Source: an uncultured Eubacteriales bacterium
GTDB taxonomy: Bacteria; Bacillota; Clostridia; Monoglobales; Monoglobaceae
Assembly (NCBI GenBank): GCA_905198865.1
Contig: CAJKEB010000024.1
Coordinates: 1 to 26,238 of the forward strand
DNA: 26,238 nt
Direction: 5' to 3'
Part shown: positions 23,185 through 26,238 of the stretch, piece by piece
Layout of the letters: each line of letters opens with the position of its first letter
How positions within the stretch are numbered: the stretch's first letter is position 1
Translations under genes and position numbers: made by a program
Notes under the pieces: model-generated
Told to the model about the DNA's origin: nothing
Database searches by the model: none
What the model saw: only the letters and a program-made list of their open reading frames with translations

Positions 23185-24897
23185 TTATGGTTCGGCTGCC
23201 GGTCTGCAGAAGTCTTCAAAAGCACGGATCATTTTGGGATGTTTGATGACAAAATTAATGGATGGTGCATTGTTCTTTGATACTATCACCCATTTCCCCA
23301 TATTGATCTGAATCTGAATATTTCTGAAAGTATGTACAGCGTCCGTATGCAAATCATATCCGGCATGATCTTCAGCAAATTGCTTAGTCGCCGCAAGATG
23401 CCGCAGATATTCCTGATATGTATATCTCAACCCTTTTTCTGAGAACATACCGGAAAGAGGTAAATAAACCGCTTCTTTTCCGAACTCTTCTTCACTCAGT
23501 ATGTAAATCTCATCACATATCGTTCCGTTTTCAAGAATTGTTTCTGTCATTTTCCTTTGCCTGGACACATATTTTCTGACATCTGCCTTGTCTTTTTCTC
23601 CGAAGGAATTGTTTTGCAATATACTTTCCAGAACATCTCCTGAAATCGTATAAATTGGCAGGGAAGAAAGAATGTTGCATCTCGTTCCACCGGACAATAC
23701 TTCGGAAGCCTCGAAATGAAAGAACGCGTCCTGATTCTCTGCTCGGTAGGTCTTTATCAGCGGTTTTGCCTTCGAGAACAGACGCCGCACCCGCTTTTTA
23801 TAATAGGCAAGATCAATCTCACTTTGCGTCAAGCAGTATTTCCCCTCATTATGATACCCTCTGATACATTCCCCATAGAGCACAGCAGTGTCTGATACAT
23901 AGTCCGTATGGCAATAGATACGGTTTGAAGCGTCGGGCAGATAGAAAGAAGTGACTTTTCCGGTCATATGAAGCGGGATCCAGCTCATAAGCCCGAGCAT
24001 CATCTCATCGGGCGGGCGGTTAACATCATGAATCATATGGATATCCGCGCCCTTGCTAATCATCATTGCAATGGATCGCATCCATTCTCTCATATATGCC
24101 GCATCCACGGCCAAGTCTTCCATAGGGATACTGTTGCACATATAGACAGTACCATTCGCTCCGGAAGATGCGACTGTCCTGAAAAAATCCAGTTCGCCCT
24201 TTTTCATCTCGTCAAACCCGTAATAGTATTTCGGAAGAGATAAGATCTCCGACTCCAGAGCATGAGCCGCCTCCGTAAAATGCGCATCGCTCATATACGT
24301 TTCAATATTGAACGCATCCAGTTGATGCAGAAACTCTCCAAAATAATCATGCTGACTAATCGTTTTGGAATTTAGCCAGCTACACAGTTTTAATGCACAC
24401 CGACCTACCGGAACAAGTTCTTCTGCGGGTTGTCCAATAAGCCCTGCAATTGCCAATGGTGAGTTTGTTCTTGCGATATACCCTGCTGTTTCGATAAGAA
24501 ACTTATCTAAATCGGCAGGTTTACGCTGACCCGTCCGAATTCTTGACAGATATGACGAATCAAAACTCAGTGCTCTTGAAAGACCTGAAACGCTGATTTC
24601 TAACGCTTCAATTGCAGTATTGAGATTTTTAATGATGGCATTATAGTCGAGCTTTGGCTTCTCCGTAAACTCTGAAAAAGCGTTTCTAATGATTGCTTCA
24701 TCAAGTTCCGTGTTATTCTCACTTGCCAGCTGTACAAATCCGCAAATCAGCTTTTCAATCTGTTCCTGATCAGGAATTCTCTTCCCGGAACGATATCTGC
24801 TTAGGGCAGAAGCCGATATACCCGAAGCAGCGGACAGCTCTTTCGCAGTAGACTTCGTTTTGTTCAGATACAGTTTTAGCACATCGGAAAAGCCCAT
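23185..24897 (-). CDS. Tandem-HTH transcription regulator with large unknown C-terminal domain
   Basis: A 570-residue cytosolic protein. Two Cro/C1-type helix-turn-helix domains are recognisable: residues 17-42 (TAKELSAASGISASALSRYR, then GKRIP) and about 100-127 (ISVSGLSRALSFDSSYLSRI, then GQRKP). Each has the conserved helix-turn-helix followed by R-x-G-x-R-x-P. Residues about 150-570 form a long mixed domain with no motif I can name; it contains two parts joined at about 370 (YYKKRVRRLFSKAKPLIKTYR). It could be a sensor. GGAAGGAG is 7 bases before the ATG. Three 9-bp direct repeats lie just upstream (24913-24939), possibly its own operator. The lipoprotein, zinc-ribbon and beta-helix genes follow on the same strand and are candidate targets, by inference only. 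Confidence 0.75.
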   Translation of the reverse strand: MGFSDVLKLYLNKTKSTAKELSAASGISASALSRYRSGKRIPDQEQIEKLICGFVQLASENNTELDEAIIRNAFSEFTEKPKLDYNAIIKNLNTAIEALEISVSGLSRALSFDSSYLSRIRTGQRKPADLDKFLIETAGYIARTNSPLAIAGLIGQPAEELVPVGRCALKLCSWLNSKTISQHDYFGEFLHQLDAFNIETYMSDAHFTEAAHALESEILSLPKYYYGFDEMKKGELDFFRTVASSGANGTVYMCNSIPMEDLAVDAAYMREWMRSIAMMISKGADIHMIHDVNRPPDEMMLGLMSWIPLHMTGKVTSFYLPDASNRIYCHTDYVSDTAVLYGECIRGYHNEGKYCLTQSEIDLAYYKKRVRRLFSKAKPLIKTYRAENQDAFFHFEASEVLSGGTRCNILSSLPIYTISGDVLESILQNNSFGEKDKADVRKYVSRQRKMTETILENGTICDEIYILSEEEFGKEAVYLPLSGMFSEKGLRYTYQEYLRHLAATKQFAEDHAGYDLHTDAVHTFRNIQIQINMGKWVIVSKNNAPSINFVIKHPKMIRAFEDFCRPAAEP

Positions 24898-24912
24898 ACT
24901 TTAACTCCTTCC

Positions 24913-24939
24913 AATTAACTTATTTAACTTATTTAACTT
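24913..24939 (-). promoter_or_regulatory. Three 9-bp tandem repeats, putative operator of the HTH gene
   Basis: Plus-strand copies AATTAACTT (24913-24921), ATTTAACTT (24922-24930) and ATTTAACTT (24931-24939), AAGTTAAAT on the coding strand. They lie between the promoter and the Shine-Dalgarno site of the regulator gene. The regular spacing, close to one helical turn, fits binding of a multi-HTH protein, but a simple AT-rich slippage repeat is possible. Confidence 0.5.
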
Positions 24940-24965
24940 ATTATAAATCATAATTCCTATTACAA

Positions 24966-24974
24966 ATTATAGCA
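24966..24974 (-). promoter_or_regulatory. Extended -10 promoter of the HTH regulator gene
   Basis: On the minus strand TGCTATAAT (24966-24974) is an extended -10 box. The -35 region (about 24989-24994) is a poor match. The transcript would start near 24959 and carry the 9-bp repeats in its leader. Confidence 0.5.
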
Positions 24975-24998
24975 TAAAGTATTGCAAAATTCTATAAA

Positions 24999-25031
24999 AA
25001 TTCCCGCGTTGTCAATGACAACGCGGGAATT
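24999..25031. repeat. 33-bp perfect palindrome (terminator or operator)
   Basis: Two 16-base arms (24999-25014 and 25016-25031, AATTCCCGCGTTGTCA and its complement) flank one central base. The minus strand then reads TTTTTATAG, so it can act as a terminator for anything coming from the right. It also lies at about -40 to -72 of the HTH promoter. No T-run follows on the plus strand. The coding fragment 25040-25215 begins right beside it. Confidence 0.85.
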
Positions 25032-25039
25032 GCAGGTGT

Positions 25040-25215
25040 TTGAAGGGCTATAAGATTGTATCTGCTGACGGTACGGCTGTTGACTATAAAATGAAAACAA
25101 ACAGCAGTTATTATAAAAATTCTATTGTTAAGGTTACATTTGAGAACGGTTATGCTAAATTAAGCCGTGTGTCAGAGAAATCGGATTTAAGCGGGGTTTT
25201 CGATTATGAGAATAA
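25040..25215 (+). pseudogene. Fragment of a surface/S-layer-like protein
   Basis: The plus-strand frame reads GYKIVSADGTAVDYKMK, then YYKNSIVKVTFENGYAKLS and LSGVFDYENKTI. The pattern of short beta strands with 'KVTFENGYAKLS ... G.FDY..KTI' resembles internal segments of clostridial S-layer-homology proteins. The fragment has a TTG near its start with no ribosome site, begins right after the palindrome and runs into an integrase fragment in another frame near 25213. It is best read as a leftover of a longer gene. Family assignment is tentative. Confidence 0.45.
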
Positions 25216-25347
25216 AACAATAAGACTGTATCGGCAAGGCTCGGACACGCCCAAACAAGTACAACGCTTAATATTTACGCTCACGCTTTGAAATCGCTTG
25301 ACGAAACAGCAAGCAACGCATTAGAGGATATTTTACAGGCACGATAA
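25216..25347 (+). pseudogene. C-terminal remnant of a tyrosine recombinase/integrase
   Basis: A 43-codon frame begins right after TAA 25213-25215 and ends at TAA 25345-25347. It contains LGHAQTSTTLNIYAHAL, the end of the catalytic core of phage and ICE integrases, with the LGH of box II and the nucleophile tyrosine at residue 21 of the fragment, followed by KSLDETASNALEDIL. The catalytic Arg of box I, the HxxR motif and all N-terminal domains are missing. It has no start site. It reads towards the 3' end of the tRNA-Arg gene 110 bp away, the usual place of an integrase gene at an attachment site. I am confident of the family because the motif is almost invariant. Confidence 0.88.
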
Positions 25348-25367
25348 AATATTGTTATTTTTTTAAC

Positions 25368-25388
25368 AGTCACCAAATAGTCACCAAA
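25368..25388. repeat. 10-bp direct repeat pair, possible integrase arm sites
   Basis: AGTCACCAAA occurs at 25368-25377 and again at 25379-25388, one base apart, an 11-bp period. It lies 20 bases after the integrase remnant and about 70 bases before the tRNA-Arg 3' end. This is where arm-type or core integrase sites would be expected. Confidence 0.75.
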
Positions 25389-25392
25389 ACAC

Positions 25393-25418
25393 AAAACCGC
25401 TCCGTATGGGGCGGTTTT
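25393..25418. terminator. Bidirectional rho-independent terminator
   Basis: An 11-bp stem including G-T pairs (25393-25403 with 25408-25418, AAAACCGC/GCGGTTTT core), loop GTAT. The plus strand continues CATTTTG and the minus strand GTGTTTTGG. It lies between the integrase remnant and the tRNA-Arg and would end the tRNA transcript on the minus strand. Confidence 0.8.
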
Positions 25419-25455
25419 CATTTTGCCAAAAACAACGGTTTTACAGCACTTTTAG

Positions 25456-25532
25456 TGGTATGCCCGACGGGATTCGAACCCGTGACCTTCAGAGTCGGAG
25501 TCTGACACTCTATCCAGCTGAGCTACGGACAC
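25456..25532 (-). tRNA. tRNA-Arg, anticodon CCG
   Basis: A 77-base cloverleaf including an encoded CCA end (25456-25458). The acceptor stem GTGTCCG pairs with CGGGCAT (one G-T at position 1-72 and one T-G). The D arm is GCTC...GAGT, and the anticodon arm TCAGA/TCTGA holds the loop CTCCGAC, anticodon CCG, which reads CGG. The T arm has the standard GGTTCGAATCC. The 3' end faces the integrase remnant, so it is a likely attachment site. A hairpin-rich leader precedes it. Confidence 0.97.
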
Positions 25533-25537
25533 ACGTC

Positions 25538-25662
25538 TGAACAAACTTCGTTTGTTCCTCCTTTTCCCACAAAGCACTACGTGCTTTCCGGGAGCCCTTC
25601 TTACTTTCCAATATCTGCGTTTGCTTCTTCAATGTGCTTTCGCACATTGATTGCGAAGCATT
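25538..25662 (-). other. Hairpin-rich leader upstream of tRNA-Arg
   Basis: On the minus strand three hairpins stand in a row before the tRNA: CAATGTGC-GAAA-GCACATTG (25630-25649, a GNRA tetraloop, with an outer TGCTTC/GAAGCA arm), AAAGCAC-GTA-GTGCTTT (25572-25588) and GAACAAAC-GAA-GTTTGTTC (25539-25557). No open frame is present. They look like a palindromic intergenic element; the layout hairpin, AAAGGAG, hairpin recurs at 550-624. Confidence 0.6.
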
Positions 25663-25694
25663 ATTATATTAACACACTATTTTTGATTTTGCAA
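25663..25694 (-). promoter_or_regulatory. Possible promoter for tRNA-Arg
   Basis: On the minus strand a perfect -10 TATAAT (25663-25668) and TTGCAA (25689-25694), but the spacer is 20 bp, longer than ideal. The transcript would include the hairpin leader. Confidence 0.35.
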
Positions 25695-25721
25695 TATTGA
25701 TTTTTGAGAAATATATTATTT

Positions 25722-26213
25722 TTATAAAAAATCATGTATTACCCTCCACTTATCAACAAGCATATCGATACTGAATCTCGCATTTGCAGGACTTGTTGAC
25801 GGAAGCGTCACAGCCGGGACGCCTGTTTCTATCTCGCAATGCTTTTTGTATAGCCGGCTTGCCGTGCCGCCGTTTACAAATATGGCCTTTATATCCGCAT
25901 TTCTTAAAATAAATTTAATGTCATTCGCAGTAACACTTGATATCGAACTGTCAGACGAGCCCTCAATATCGCAGCTCTTTATCACGTCCCACACAGCAAT
26001 ATGATTTGAAATTAAAAAATCCCTCTTTTCAGGTATTGTCACCGGACAATTTTCTCCGCACACACGCGAAACCACGCGCCAGAAACGATTTTGAGGATGA
26101 CCGTAAAAAAACTCGCTCTCCCGTGATTTTACAGACGGAAAGCTGCCCAAAATCAGGATTTTTGAATTTTCATCAAACACAGGCTCTATATTATGATTTT
26201 GCCGATTCTTCAT
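25722..26213 (-). CDS. DNA-deoxyinosine glycosylase (uracil-DNA glycosylase superfamily)
   Basis: A 163-residue protein of the hypoxanthine-DNA glycosylase subgroup. It would remove deaminated adenine (hypoxanthine) from DNA to start base-excision repair. Motifs: ILILGSFPSVKSRESEFFY (20-37) with GSFPS as the base-flipping/active-site loop, YGHPQNRFW (37-45), VWDVI (74-78) and LPSTSPANA (137-145), the second active-site loop of the family. The usual Asn that replaces the catalytic Asp is in this first loop region. The start ATG at 26213 follows a G-run (GGGGGGGAT). It is transcribed towards the tRNA, about 190 bp away; no clear terminator follows. Confidence 0.9.
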   Translation of the reverse strand: MKNRQNHNIEPVFDENSKILILGSFPSVKSRESEFFYGHPQNRFWRVVSRVCGENCPVTIPEKRDFLISNHIAVWDVIKSCDIEGSSDSSISSVTANDIKFILRNADIKAIFVNGGTASRLYKKHCEIETGVPAVTLPSTSPANARFSIDMLVDKWRVIHDFL

Positions 26214-26238
26214 GAAATCCCCCCCAATTCATTTTTTG

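Noticed and set aside
23185..24897. Abi/toxin-antitoxin defence gene
   Set aside because: The protein has HTH domains but no recognisable nuclease, kinase or toxin motif, and no small partner gene is adjacent.
25040..25291. Intact 83-residue gene starting at 25040
   Set aside because: It has no ribosome site, starts at a TTG beside a palindrome, and its last 25 codons are the integrase remnant read in the wrong frame.

Overview
The window comes from a spore-forming Gram-positive bacterium of the class Clostridia. The base composition is low to moderate in GC. There is a complete spoIIIA operon (spoIIIAA to spoIIIAH), Shine-Dalgarno sites of the GGAGG type are strong, and there are several families typical of gut Clostridia (DUF4364, DUF4830, DUF3783, divergent PAP2, long-form hibernation factor). 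I cannot name the genus from the sequence alone.

Layout. (1) 1-8924, almost all on the minus strand, holds housekeeping genes. Read in transcription order they are an RsuA-type pseudouridine synthase, a pyridoxamine kinase, a YifB/ComM AAA+ ATPase, the tRNA methyltransferase TrmL, a DegV lipid-binding protein, a DUF4364 protein, alaS with its own sigma-A promoter, a HIT hydrolase and a DUF3783 protein. (2) 8993-10228, plus strand: a DUF4830 membrane-anchored protein and the ribosome hibernation factor HPF, which has a good promoter, a hairpin at the start of its mRNA and a terminator. (3) 10277-20129, minus strand: spoIIIAA-AH, then an Asp23 protein with its own promoter, nusB, xseA, xseB, ispA and a divergent PAP2 protein. 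This is the Bacillus spoIIIA-yqhY-nusB-xseAB-ispA order without accBC and folD. (4) 20130-25450 is accessory. It holds the broken end of a repeat-type surface protein, a secreted beta-helix-like protein, a zinc-ribbon membrane protein, a lipoprotein and a 570-residue regulator with two HTH domains. After these come a 33-bp perfect palindrome, a surface-protein fragment joined to the last 43 codons of a tyrosine integrase, and 10-bp direct repeats. (5) 25456-26213: tRNA-Arg(CCG), preceded by a hairpin-rich leader, and a DNA-deoxyinosine glycosylase.

How the genes work together. The spoIIIA products build the channel between mother cell and forespore. The block after it serves transcription antitermination (NusB), DNA repair (XseAB) and isoprenoid synthesis (IspA, with PAP2 perhaps acting on a lipid diphosphate). 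The left block is mainly tRNA and rRNA maturation and charging.

The most unusual part is the accessory region between the spoIIIA operon and tRNA-Arg. It looks like the eroded remains of an integrated element or a recombination hot spot. It carries what may be one envelope module (surface protein, zinc-ribbon membrane protein, lipoprotein) beside a large tandem-HTH regulator whose promoter region carries three 9-bp repeats and a palindrome. I recognise no known defence, secretion or mobility system in it. No CRISPR array, rRNA gene or intact insertion sequence was seen.
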